Assembly (NCBI GenBank): GCA_943354655.1
Contig: CALRCT010000014.1
Location: 1 to 8,212 of the forward strand
Reading direction: 5' to 3'
Length of the DNA stretch: 8,212 bases
DNA from: an uncultured Candidatus Saccharimonas sp.
GTDB lineage: Bacteria > Patescibacteriota > Saccharimonadia > Saccharimonadales > SZUA-47
Of this stretch, positions 1 through 5,742 are shown one piece after another. Both the position numbers and the translations under genes were made by a program. Position 1 is the first letter of the stretch. Each line of letters starts with the position of its first letter. The notes beneath the pieces are model-generated. The model saw only the letters and a program-made list of their open reading frames with translations. It was not told the origin of the DNA and made no database searches.

Positions 1-1041
1 AATTTTACTGTTTGTTATTTACATGGAAGCCAACGCCAAAAAGATGATGCAGATTTTGCAGATTTGTTAAACGCAATAAGAAGTGGCGAGGTGTCTGAGG
101 TGCAGTTTGAGCGCTTACAAGAGCGTATGACGTCATTTAGTGACCCATTTGAACAAATTACCAAGCTTCACACTACAAACGCCGACGTAGACAGTATAAA
201 TAGCGTAGAACTAGGCAAGGTAGATTCGGTAGCTTATACATATACCATGGAAACCACAGGCAAAAAAAACTACGTAGATAGTCTTAAAAAAAGTTGTCTA
301 GCTAGTGAAACACTCGTATTAAAGCAGGGCGCATTAGTCATGTGTATAAAAAATGCCGCAGATAAAAAATATGTAAATGGAAGTCTGGGCACAATAGTAG
401 GATTCGAACCCCACACAAGATATCCGATTGTTGCTTTAAAAAATGGTGACGAAATTACTGTTAAGCCAGATACTTGGGAACTAACTGACGGCGACACCCG
501 AAGGGCTCAATTAACTCAAATACCACTAAGACTTGCGTGGGCTATAACAGTCCATAAAAGTCAGGGAATGACCCTGGACGCTGCAGAAGTTGATCTTTCT
601 AGAGCATTTACTCCGGGTATGGGATATGTAGCATTATCACGCGTCAGAAACCTCCAAAACCTTTATTTATTGGGTATGAATGGAATGGCTCTAAGAGTAA
701 GCGATGAAGCTATGCAGTTAGAATCAGATTTACAATCGGCGTCACGTACAGCTATAAACGACAACACTGATTTGTTTGCACTAGCAGAAGCTCGCTGGAG
801 TGCAGAAGCTGCTAAGCCTAAGCAAGAAGTTAAAGTGGCTAAAAAAGGTATTTCATGGGCTCAAAAAATAGAAAACATGCGAGTTGACCATCCAAACGCC
901 TACAAACCATGGTCTAAAAAAGACGACAAAAAACTGCTAGAACTACACAATAAAGGTAGCGATGCAGATTTGCTATCGCAAACTTTTGGTAGACACGTAG
1001 GGTCGATTAATTTAAGAATTAAAAAACTGTTAGAAGATTAA
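1..1041 (+). CDS. PIF1/RecD-like DNA helicase, C-terminal part (5' end outside window)
   Basis: The frame is open from base 1 (starting N-F-T-V-C-Y-L-H), so the true start lies upstream; the TTG at 64 is not a convincing start because homologous sequence continues before it. About 346 residues are visible. Early residues include R-Q-x-D-D-x-x-F-x-x-L-L-N-x-I-R-x-G, the segment after motif III in PIF1 helicases. A K-x-G-A-x-V-M ... N-G-x-x-G-x-x-V-G-F element follows, then motif V (TVHKSQGMTLD, near visible residues 183-194) and motif VI (GYVALSRVRNLQNLYLLG). These are hallmarks of superfamily 1B ATP-dependent 5'-3' helicases acting in replication, recombination or G-quadruplex resolution. After a linker rich in A, K and E, the last ~45 residues (PWSKKDDKKLLELH ... 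GRHVGSINLRIKKL) resemble a Myb/SANT-like helix-turn-helix that probably aids DNA binding. The Walker A/B half is outside the window. The family call is firm; the exact subfamily is not. Confidence 0.9.
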   Translation, partial: NFTVCYLHGSQRQKDDADFADLLNAIRSGEVSEVQFERLQERMTSFSDPFEQITKLHTTNADVDSINSVELGKVDSVAYTYTMETTGKKNYVDSLKKSCLASETLVLKQGALVMCIKNAADKKYVNGSLGTIVGFEPHTRYPIVALKNGDEITVKPDTWELTDGDTRRAQLTQIPLRLAWAITVHKSQGMTLDAAEVDLSRAFTPGMGYVALSRVRNLQNLYLLGMNGMALRVSDEAMQLESDLQSASRTAINDNTDLFALAEARWSAEAAKPKQEVKVAKKGISWAQKIENMRVDHPNAYKPWSKKDDKKLLELHNKGSDADLLSQTFGRHVGSINLRIKKLLED

Positions 1042-1391
1042 TTACTTTTTTTGTTTACAAAATATGTAATTGTACTAGAAACTAAAGCCAAAACAGCCAT
1101 AAACCTCATCATCATAAAAGTATTACTGTAATTAGTAGAAGTTTTTAAAGATTTTCCAGAAAAAGCAGCTCCAAAAGTTAAGACAAATGACAATATAGCT
1201 AAGAATTTGACAGAGCTTTTAGCCTTAGAAATAAAACTAATTACAAGCACTGCTAAACCTATTAATCCGGCAAGCATACCAAATATTCTATGTAGTCCAC
1301 GCGGTCCACTGCCAATGTTATTTTTTAGTATTGCTCCAATTATGATTGTAATAAGAAGTGCAATTATTTGAGCGATATTTAGTTTTTTCAA
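1038..1391 (-). CDS. Small four-helix integral membrane protein, function unknown
   Basis: This 117-residue protein has four predicted membrane helices at about residues 7-22, 37-55, 61-79 and 93-112. It has a short basic N-terminus (MKKLN) and ends in KKSN. A loop motif G-P-R-G-L-H-R-I-F-G (His34-Arg35) precedes helix 2. An His-Arg pair before a helix recalls small heme-binding membrane proteins such as COX15/CtaA relatives, but there is too little here to claim that. The start is TTG at 1391-1389, chosen because GGAG (1402-1399) lies 7 bases upstream, a good Shine-Dalgarno, and a promoter sits behind it. The 3' end overlaps the convergent helicase gene by four bases, so neither gene has room for a terminator. 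I do not recognise the family; the hydrophobic pattern and ribosome binding site argue that the gene is real. Confidence 0.7.
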   Translation of the reverse strand: MKKLNIAQIIALLITIIIGAILKNNIGSGPRGLHRIFGMLAGLIGLAVLVISFISKAKSSVKFLAILSFVLTFGAAFSGKSLKTSTNYSNTFMMMRFMAVLALVSSTITYFVNKKSN

Positions 1392-1419
1392 TTATTATCT
1401 CCAATTTAACTTAGTTCAG

Positions 1420-1448
1420 TTCTAACTATATGCTTACTTTGGTACAAT
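1420..1448 (+). promoter_or_regulatory. Promoter of the GH1 gene, implying a leaderless transcript
   Basis: TTCTAA (1420-1425) and TACAAT (1443-1448) are spaced by 17 bases. The -10 box ends only 7 bases before the ATG at 1456, so transcription should start at or within a base or two of the start codon. No Shine-Dalgarno sequence precedes the ATG, which agrees with a leaderless mRNA. The -35 box is weak. Confidence 0.5.
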
Positions 1449-1452
1449 ACAA
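1425..1452 (-). promoter_or_regulatory. Promoter of the minus-strand membrane protein gene
   Basis: Read on the minus strand, TTGTAT (1452-1447) and TATAGT (1430-1425) are separated by 16 bases and resemble sigma-70 type -35 and -10 boxes. Transcription would begin near 1418, giving a leader of about 27 bases that includes the GGAG ribosome binding site at 1402-1399. It overlaps the divergent promoter of the GH1 gene, so the two could interfere. Confidence 0.5.
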
Positions 1453-1455
1453 GTA

Positions 1456-2715
1456 ATGGATAAGCAAAAATCAATATTCAATAAAAATTTTTACTGGGGT
1501 GCAAGTACTGCAAGTCATCAGGTAGAAGGTAATACTCATAATCAATGGACCGAGTGGGAATTGTCGGTTGCAACCCAACAAGCAAAAAAATCTAAAAACA
1601 CCTTAAAAGATTTACCTATTTGGGATCAAATTAAGTCAGAAGCCCAAGATCCAAAAAACTATATTTCTGGTAAAGGTGTAGATCATTACAATCAATACGA
1701 ACTAGATATTTCTATATTAAAAAAACTAAATCTAAATTCGTTTAGATTTGGATTAGAATGGTCAAGGGTCGAACCAGAAGAGGGTGTTTGGGATAAAGCA
1801 GAGTGGGATCATTATAAAAAATACATTCAGAATCTTCTAGATAACAATATTGAACCCTTTTTAAATATTTGGCATTGGACTTTGCCAGTATGGTTTGCTA
1901 ATAAAGGTGGTTTTTCTAATCGTAAAAATATTACTTACGTTAATAGATTTGTTAGTAAAGTCTGTGAAGAACTTCAGATAGATAAATTAAAGTATGTAAT
2001 AACATTAAACGAACCAAACGTTTATGCCAGTTTTGGCTACTTAACTGGTGAATGGCCCCCGCAGATAAAAAACCCTTTTATTGCAGCCGTTACCTACATT
2101 AACTTAGTTAAGATTCATAAAAATATGTACCGTATATTAAAAAAAGCTAATCCTAAATTACAGATTGGTGTAGCTGCACAACTAGCTAATATTCAAGCAA
2201 AAAGACCACACAATTTTATTGATCAATCCGTAACTAAAATAATGCGATATGGATGGAACTGGTGGTTTTTGAACCGAATTAATAAATATCAAGACTTTGT
2301 AGGATTCAATTATTATTTTACGGATTATTATAAAGGACTAAAAAGTAGTAATCCTTCGGTCCCTAAAAATGACCTTGGTTGGTATATGGAACCAGAGGGT
2401 ATTTATCCCTTGTTATTAAAAGTATGGCGACACTATAAAAAGCCAATTATTATTACCGAAAACGGTGTTGCCGACATTAATGACGAACATCGCAGGTGGT
2501 GGCTAGAACAAACTATGGTCGCAATGAAGCGTGCAATTAGTGAAGGTGTTGATTTGCGCGGATATATGCACTGGAGCTTATTGGATAACTTTGAATGGGC
2601 GTATGGCTGGTGGCCAAAATTTGGACTTGTAGCAGTAGACAGAAAAAACAATATGAAAAGATCCGTTAGGTCTAGCGCGTTATGGTGGTCCGAATGGCTA
2701 CAGAACAATAAATAG
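1456..2715 (+). CDS. Glycoside hydrolase family 1 beta-glucosidase
   Basis: This 419-residue protein has no signal peptide and is predicted to be a cytoplasmic (beta/alpha)8 barrel. It begins with the GH1 N-terminal signature (FYWGASTASHQVEG, residues 12-25). It has WHWTLP, the acid/base motif TLNEP (Glu186) and the nucleophile motif ITENG (Glu335), so a retaining mechanism is expected. The C-terminal W-S-L-L-D-N-F-E-W-A-Y-G-W-W (Glu380 in FEW) is the glucosidase type; 6-phospho-glycosidases have Ser and a Lys/Tyr phosphate-binding motif here, so unphosphorylated beta-glucosides or similar oligosaccharides are the likely substrates. The spacing between the catalytic glutamates (149 residues) is clearly shorter than the roughly 180-186 common in the family. 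The usual strand-5 loop segment is missing before DFVGFNYYF, while residues ~38-75 are somewhat expanded. The exact substrate cannot be read from sequence. The gene is monocistronic by layout, diverging from the membrane protein gene. Confidence 0.93.
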   Translation: MDKQKSIFNKNFYWGASTASHQVEGNTHNQWTEWELSVATQQAKKSKNTLKDLPIWDQIKSEAQDPKNYISGKGVDHYNQYELDISILKKLNLNSFRFGLEWSRVEPEEGVWDKAEWDHYKKYIQNLLDNNIEPFLNIWHWTLPVWFANKGGFSNRKNITYVNRFVSKVCEELQIDKLKYVITLNEPNVYASFGYLTGEWPPQIKNPFIAAVTYINLVKIHKNMYRILKKANPKLQIGVAAQLANIQAKRPHNFIDQSVTKIMRYGWNWWFLNRINKYQDFVGFNYYFTDYYKGLKSSNPSVPKNDLGWYMEPEGIYPLLLKVWRHYKKPIIITENGVADINDEHRRWWLEQTMVAMKRAISEGVDLRGYMHWSLLDNFEWAYGWWPKFGLVAVDRKNNMKRSVRSSALWWSEWLQNNK

Positions 2716-2732
2716 CGTTGTAAATTTTCTTT

Positions 2733-2761
2733 AGACTAGTACGCTCTGTAAGAAGTACACT
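2733..2761 (+). promoter_or_regulatory. Possible promoter of yvcK, close to the start codon
   Basis: TACACT at 2756-2761 resembles a -10 box and ends 8 bases before the ATG at 2770, nearly the same geometry as at the GH1 gene. The -35 region (around 2731-2738, TTAGACTA) is poor. There is no Shine-Dalgarno in front of the ATG. The 54-base gap to the GH1 gene shows no hairpin terminator, so readthrough from the GH1 gene is also possible. Confidence 0.3.
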
Positions 2762-2769
2762 AAAACTAT

Positions 2770-3765
2770 ATGGCTAATAAGCAAGTCCCAAATAAGCTAA
2801 AAAAGATTGTTGTTATTGGTGGTGGAACTGGAAGTTTTACTTTACTGAGTGGTCTTAAAAAGCACAGCGTAGACTTAACGGCGCTGGTTTCTATGGCAGA
2901 TGACGGCGGATCTACAGGAATCTTACGAGACGAGTATGGTGTTTTGCCTCCAGGAGACATACGTCAGTGCTTGGTTGCTTTAAGCGACAGTCAAAGTTTA
3001 CGCAATTTATTTAGTTACAGATTTTCTGACGGAACATTTTCTGGTCATAGTTTTGGTAATGTATTTTTAAGCACAGCAGAAAAAATGACAGGCAGCTTCG
3101 AAAACGCCGTAGAACTTGCAGCAGAAGTTCTGGCTATTACTGGCAGGGTATTACCTATAACTACGACCGATTCAAGATTGGTTAATACGTTTAGTGACGG
3201 AAGCGTTGTAGTGGGCGAATTTAAAATTGCTCATTCAAAAATGAAATCTAAACCAATATTAAGTTTAATGCCGCAGTCGCAAATAACTAAAAGTGCACAG
3301 CTAGCTATAAAAGAAGCCGACATCGTCGTTATAGCACCGGGTAGCCTTTACGGTACGCTTGCGCCTGCATTATTAGTAAACGGGGTAGGAAAAGCTCTTG
3401 CCGGCACCAAGGCTAAAATAGTCTACGTATGTAATATGGTTACTAAACCTAATCAAACAGACGGCTTCAAAGTCCATGACTATGTTTCCGAAATAGAACG
3501 ATTCATTGGTGCAAATTGCATCGATATAGTCGTTTATAACACCGACGAACCACCACCTTCTTTATTAAAAAAATACACTCATGAAGGTGAATATATTGTA
3601 GACTTTGATTTAAAAAAAATGCATAGTGCGCACTATAAAGCTATTGGAGCACCGTTAATTGACGCAAAGCCAGTAGATAAATTAGATGGTGATAATATAG
3701 CGCACGCCAGAACATTAATTAGACACAACTCTGACATACTATCGGCACTATTGCTGTCTCTTTAA
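2770..3765 (+). CDS. yvcK: YvcK/CofD-like UDP-sugar-binding regulator (gluconeogenesis factor family)
   Basis: The 331 residues match the usual length of YvcK proteins. The Rossmann-like N-terminus has VVIGGGTGSF (residues 14-23), then S-M-A-D-D-G-G-S-T-G-I-L-R-D-E (41-55) and LPPGDIRQ (59-66). GHSFGN (92-97), ITTTDSRL, APGSLYGT (189-196) and V-C-N-M-V-T-K-P-N-Q-T follow. These are the diagnostic blocks of YvcK and of the related 2-phospholactate transferase CofD. The short LPPGDIRQ form and the bacterial cell-wall neighbourhood favour YvcK over CofD. In other bacteria YvcK binds UDP-GlcNAc or related sugars, is needed for growth on gluconeogenic carbon sources, and affects cell shape and peptidoglycan enzyme placement. 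Its usual partners rapZ and whiA are not adjacent here. Instead it sits just before the mraZ division cluster, which fits a cell-wall role. It acts in the cytoplasm. Confidence 0.92.
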   Translation: MANKQVPNKLKKIVVIGGGTGSFTLLSGLKKHSVDLTALVSMADDGGSTGILRDEYGVLPPGDIRQCLVALSDSQSLRNLFSYRFSDGTFSGHSFGNVFLSTAEKMTGSFENAVELAAEVLAITGRVLPITTTDSRLVNTFSDGSVVVGEFKIAHSKMKSKPILSLMPQSQITKSAQLAIKEADIVVIAPGSLYGTLAPALLVNGVGKALAGTKAKIVYVCNMVTKPNQTDGFKVHDYVSEIERFIGANCIDIVVYNTDEPPPSLLKKYTHEGEYIVDFDLKKMHSAHYKAIGAPLIDAKPVDKLDGDNIAHARTLIRHNSDILSALLLSL

Positions 3766-3838
3766 ATATAAAAGTATAAAAATCTAACTGATTACTATTA
3801 AAGTAGTAGTGTTTATAAAGTAACTTTGTACGCTACAT

Positions 3839-3856
3839 GTTGTGTATAAGCACAAC
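3839..3856. promoter_or_regulatory. 18-bp perfect dyad GTTGTG-N6-CACAAC
   Basis: The sequence GTTGTGTATAAGCACAAC has perfect 6-bp arms around a TATAAG core that could serve as a -10 box. It lies 74 bp after yvcK and 153 bp before mraZ. It may be an operator for a dimeric regulator or a small RNA hairpin. A DnaA box overlaps its left part (3841-3849). No convincing -35 box accompanies it. Confidence 0.4.
3841..3849 (-). promoter_or_regulatory. DnaA box TTATACACA
   Basis: On the minus strand this reads TTATACACA, an exact match to the DnaA box consensus TTATNCACA. It lies in the yvcK-mraZ spacer, 29 bases before a second consensus box on the same strand. Occupation by DnaA-ATP would place the replication initiator just upstream of the division gene cluster. 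Confidence 0.45.
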
Positions 3857-3869
3857 TAAGTTAGAAAAC

Positions 3870-3878
3870 TGTGGATAA
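3870..3878 (-). promoter_or_regulatory. DnaA box TTATCCACA
   Basis: The minus strand reads TTATCCACA, the strongest form of the DnaA box. A near match, TTACCCACA (one mismatch), follows at 3888-3896 on the same strand, partly overlapping the first TGGG element. The cluster has only two perfect boxes and no dnaA or dnaN gene beside it, so regulation is more likely than a replication origin. Confidence 0.45.
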
Positions 3879-3889
3879 CTATGCTGATG

Positions 3890-3956
3890 TGGGTAATTAT
3901 TGGTAAAAATATACTTGCAGTGGGTTACTGTGGGTAGTATTGTAAGTTCAGTGGGA
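3890..3956 (+). promoter_or_regulatory. MraZ operator: four TGGG elements
   Basis: TGGGT occurs at 3890, 3921 and 3931, and TGGGA at 3952. The pair at 3921 and 3931 has the exact TGGGN-N5-TGGGN layout (10-bp period) described for the MraZ binding site of Escherichia coli. The other two lie 31 and 21 bp away, close to whole helical turns, so all four would face the same side of the DNA. The position, 54-120 bp before mraZ, suits autoregulation of the cluster. A -10-like TATACT at 3910-3915 lies among the elements, but no -35 box is clear. Confidence 0.65.
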
Positions 3957-3959
3957 AAA

Positions 3960-3973
3960 CGCGGAACACCGCG
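3960..3973. other. GC-rich hairpin in the mraZ leader
   Basis: CGCGG-AACA-CCGCG forms a perfect 5-bp all-GC stem with a four-base loop, 36 bases before the mraZ ATG. On the plus strand it is followed by an A-rich run (CAAAAAACAAAAACC), so it is not a plus-strand terminator. On the minus strand it is followed by TTTT and could act as a weak terminator, though no minus-strand gene needs one. It may shape or protect the mraZ leader. Confidence 0.45.
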
Positions 3974-4009
3974 CAAAAAACAAAAACCACTTGGCAGAAT
4001 TAAAAAAAT

Positions 4010-4375
4010 ATGGCCCAAATAGATTACTTTGAAAGGAAGCTCGACGATAAGCGGCGGTTAACCATACCGACTGAACTTAGAGACGAATTTGCTAGCGGAG
4101 TAGTTATTACAAGAGGCTTTAAGAATTATCTGCACCTGTACCCATTATCAATTTGGAACGTAAGCGTAGAGCCGCAGCTATCGGGAAATATTCTCGACGA
4201 AAACATAGCAGATCTCAACGTACAATTCCGAATGGGCAAGGTCGAAACAGTTCTTGACGAAAAACAAGGACGGTTTACAATCGACCAGCACCTGCTTGAC
4301 CACGCCAAAATTAAGCGTGACATTCAAGCAGTGAGGGTAGGGCGCTACTGGCGACTCATGGCCAAGATGAGTTAG
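4010..4375 (+). CDS. mraZ: Transcriptional regulator MraZ
   Basis: This 121-residue protein, slightly shorter than the typical ~140-150, has two SpoVT/AbrB-like MraZ half-domains. The first carries L-D-D-K-R-R-L-T-I-P-x-x-L-R (residues 11-24). Its D-x-x-x-R motif is kept (Asp12, Arg16), but the Gly normally before the Arg is Arg15. The second carries L-D-E-K-Q-G-R-F-T-I (82-91) with Arg88; the aspartate is one place out, so Glu84 occupies the D-x-x-x-R position. MraZ forms ring-shaped oligomers on TGGGN repeats and represses or activates the division and cell-wall (dcw) cluster. Four such elements precede this gene. The ATG at 4010 has no good Shine-Dalgarno but follows an A-rich leader. The gene is visibly more GC-rich than its neighbours (about 45% in its first 60 bases). 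The call rests on motif, size and position directly upstream of rsmH. Confidence 0.9.
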   Translation: MAQIDYFERKLDDKRRLTIPTELRDEFASGVVITRGFKNYLHLYPLSIWNVSVEPQLSGNILDENIADLNVQFRMGKVETVLDEKQGRFTIDQHLLDHAKIKRDIQAVRVGRYWRLMAKMS

Positions 4376-4453
4376 GGTAGACGTTCAATATAGGTCATTA
4401 AAAATTCGGGCTACTTAGCAAAAAAATAACCAAAAAGAATTAATCACGATTCG

Positions 4454-4507
4454 AGGTTAGCTAATTGGCAGTCAACAAGTGGATATTAGGCACCACTATA
4501 ATAACCT
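4454..4507 (+). other. Possible structured RNA element in the mraZ-rsmH spacer
   Basis: AGGTTA (4454-4459) pairs with TAACCT (4502-4507). Inside lie a small GCT/GGC hairpin (4460-4469) and AGTGG/CCACT (4478-4482 with 4493-4497), a possible three-way junction. The part from 4457 to 4471 looks like a tRNA D-arm, but no acceptor, anticodon or T arms can be folded, so it is not a tRNA. All the stems are short and this may be chance. The rest of the 346-base spacer shows no supportable ORF. It has pyrimidine-rich CACCTCC/CCACCTC (about 4526-4546) and then becomes A-rich. Confidence 0.2.
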
Positions 4508-4630
4508 ACGCACATTTCATAAAACACCTCCCAAAACTCCACCTCACATAAGTCTCTCAAAGTAAAAGAAAATAGTTATCTTATGGTTTATAAAATCATT
4601 GATACATAACTAAAAATTCTTATTACTTTA

Positions 4631-4702
4631 AACAAAAACAAAAACACCAAAAAAACAAAAAAGTTGACTGCTGATTAGGTGATCTTGCAAAAACAAAAAT
4701 AA
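4631..4702 (+). promoter_or_regulatory. A-rich, C-punctuated leader before rsmH
   Basis: From 4631 the plus strand is almost only A with single C residues, interrupted by TTGACT (4664-4669), which could be a -35 box although no matching -10 box is evident. The run GCAAAAACAAAAATAA at 4687-4702 recurs exactly at 5942-5957 before ftsL. A near copy (GCAAAAAACAAAAACC, 3973-3988) precedes mraZ. No Shine-Dalgarno lies before the rsmH ATG, so an unstructured A-rich leader probably supports translation. Confidence 0.4.
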
Positions 4703-4721
4703 AAAGTTGTAAACAAGTAAA

Positions 4722-5624
4722 ATGCAAACAAAAAAACCAAAACAAATAGAACCGCATATCCCTGTACTTTTAAACGAAGTGCTGGCCACGCTAAAACCAC
4801 AAAACGGCGATACGTATCTTGACCTAACGGCAGGATATGGTGGTCATGCAAGTGAAATATTGGCAAAAACCAATACTTTTACTGATTCTGTATTAGTAGA
4901 CAGAGATATAAATGCAATAGCTCACTTAAAAGATAAGTTTGTAAGCAAAGATGTAAAGATTGTTAAAAATGATTTTTATAATGCTGCTTTAAACCTAATA
5001 AGTGAAGGAAAAAAATTCAATTTGATTTTGGCAGATTTGGGCGTATCATCACCGCACCTTGACAGAGCGAATCGTGGGTTTTCTATTGCTATGGATGGCC
5101 TATTAGACATGCGAATGGATCAAAGCCAGTCGTTGTCGGCAGACACTATAGTTAATAGCTATGATGTTAAAGCTATTGCAAAAATTTTAAAAGAATATGG
5201 TGAAGAGCCAAAAGCTTATAAGATCGCGCAATTAATAGTAGATAACAGACCAATAAAAACAACTCACGAACTAGCTAATATAGTAGCCCGAGCTTGGCCG
5301 GGGCACAGTAGAGTGCATCCAGCAACAAGAACGTTTCAAGCGCTTCGAATTGCTGTTAACGACGAACTTCATTTACTTGAGATGTCGTTATCACTATGGG
5401 TTCAGCTGCTTGCTCCGGAAGGGCGCTTGAGCGTCATATCATTCCACAGCCTTGAAGATAGAATTGTTAAAAGATTCTTCAAGGATAATTCCGACAGCTA
5501 TGACGCTGACTTAGTCAGCATTACACATAAACCCGTAATGGCTGGCCCAATTGAATTAGTTATTAATCCGCGTGCACGTAGTGCTAAATTACGAGCCGTA
5601 GCGAAAATAAAAAATAAAGGATAA
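4722..5624 (+). CDS. rsmH: 16S rRNA (cytosine-1402 N4)-methyltransferase RsmH
   Basis: The 300-residue protein matches RsmH (MraW) throughout, at the family's usual length of about 300-315. It begins HIPVLLNEVL (12-21). The S-adenosylmethionine-binding loop is DLTAGYGGHA (34-43), and ADLGVSSPHLD contains the acidic residue Asp105. Further signatures are DMRMD, HPATRTFQALRIAVNDEL, ISFHSLEDRIVK (around 240-251) and the C-terminal NPRARSAKLRA. It methylates the exocyclic amine of C1402 in the ribosomal P site and acts on the assembled small subunit in the cytoplasm. The common G-P-L-D-M-R-M-D motif reads G-L-L-D-M-R-M-D here, a mild change. It follows mraZ as in nearly all dcw clusters, but after an unusually long 346-base gap, so it may have its own promoter. 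ATG at 4722 is the only sensible start because conserved sequence begins 11 residues later. Confidence 0.96.
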   Translation: MQTKKPKQIEPHIPVLLNEVLATLKPQNGDTYLDLTAGYGGHASEILAKTNTFTDSVLVDRDINAIAHLKDKFVSKDVKIVKNDFYNAALNLISEGKKFNLILADLGVSSPHLDRANRGFSIAMDGLLDMRMDQSQSLSADTIVNSYDVKAIAKILKEYGEEPKAYKIAQLIVDNRPIKTTHELANIVARAWPGHSRVHPATRTFQALRIAVNDELHLLEMSLSLWVQLLAPEGRLSVISFHSLEDRIVKRFFKDNSDSYDADLVSITHKPVMAGPIELVINPRARSAKLRAVAKIKNKG

Positions 5625-5655
5625 AACACAAAAATAATACAAAAATTTATAACTT

Positions 5656-5739
5656 ATGCAAGACATAGATCTTATATTCGCACAATTTAAACTGAGTATT
5701 AAACGTGCAAAAAATCCACAAAAACAAAGATCGGAGTAG
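5656..5739 (+). CDS. Possible small ORF (27 codons), ends in amber TAG
   Basis: This would encode a 27-residue basic peptide, starting MQDIDLIF and ending KQRSE, 31 bases after rsmH. There is no Shine-Dalgarno before it. It ends at TAG (5737-5739). The next small ORF, starting at 5743, is in the same reading frame, so together they form a 48-codon frame broken by a single amber codon. It could be a leader peptide, a decayed gene or chance; I do not recognise it. Confidence 0.15.
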   Translation: MQDIDLIFAQFKLSIKRAKNPQKQRSE

Positions 5740-5742
5740 GGT

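Noticed and set aside
398..415. tRNA T-arm-like sequence (minus strand GTTCGAATCC)
   Set aside because: Only the loop matches; the stem has mismatches and no other tRNA arm can be folded. It lies inside the conserved helicase coding frame.
3841..3896. Replication origin
   Set aside because: Only two perfect DnaA boxes and one near match, with no dnaA, dnaN or clear unwinding element alongside; regulation is the simpler reading.
3833..4018. Minus-strand open frame over the mraZ regulatory region
   Set aside because: It covers the DnaA boxes and TGGG elements, shows no protein-like pattern and begins inside mraZ without a ribosome binding site.
4457..4473. tRNA D-arm-like sequence TTAGCTAATTGGCAG
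   Set aside because: No acceptor stem, anticodon arm or T arm at the proper distances on either strand.
4515..4550. Minus-strand gene start with GGGAGGTG before ATG
   Set aside because: The ATG frame closes after four codons and the nearby GTG frame after thirteen, so there is no gene.
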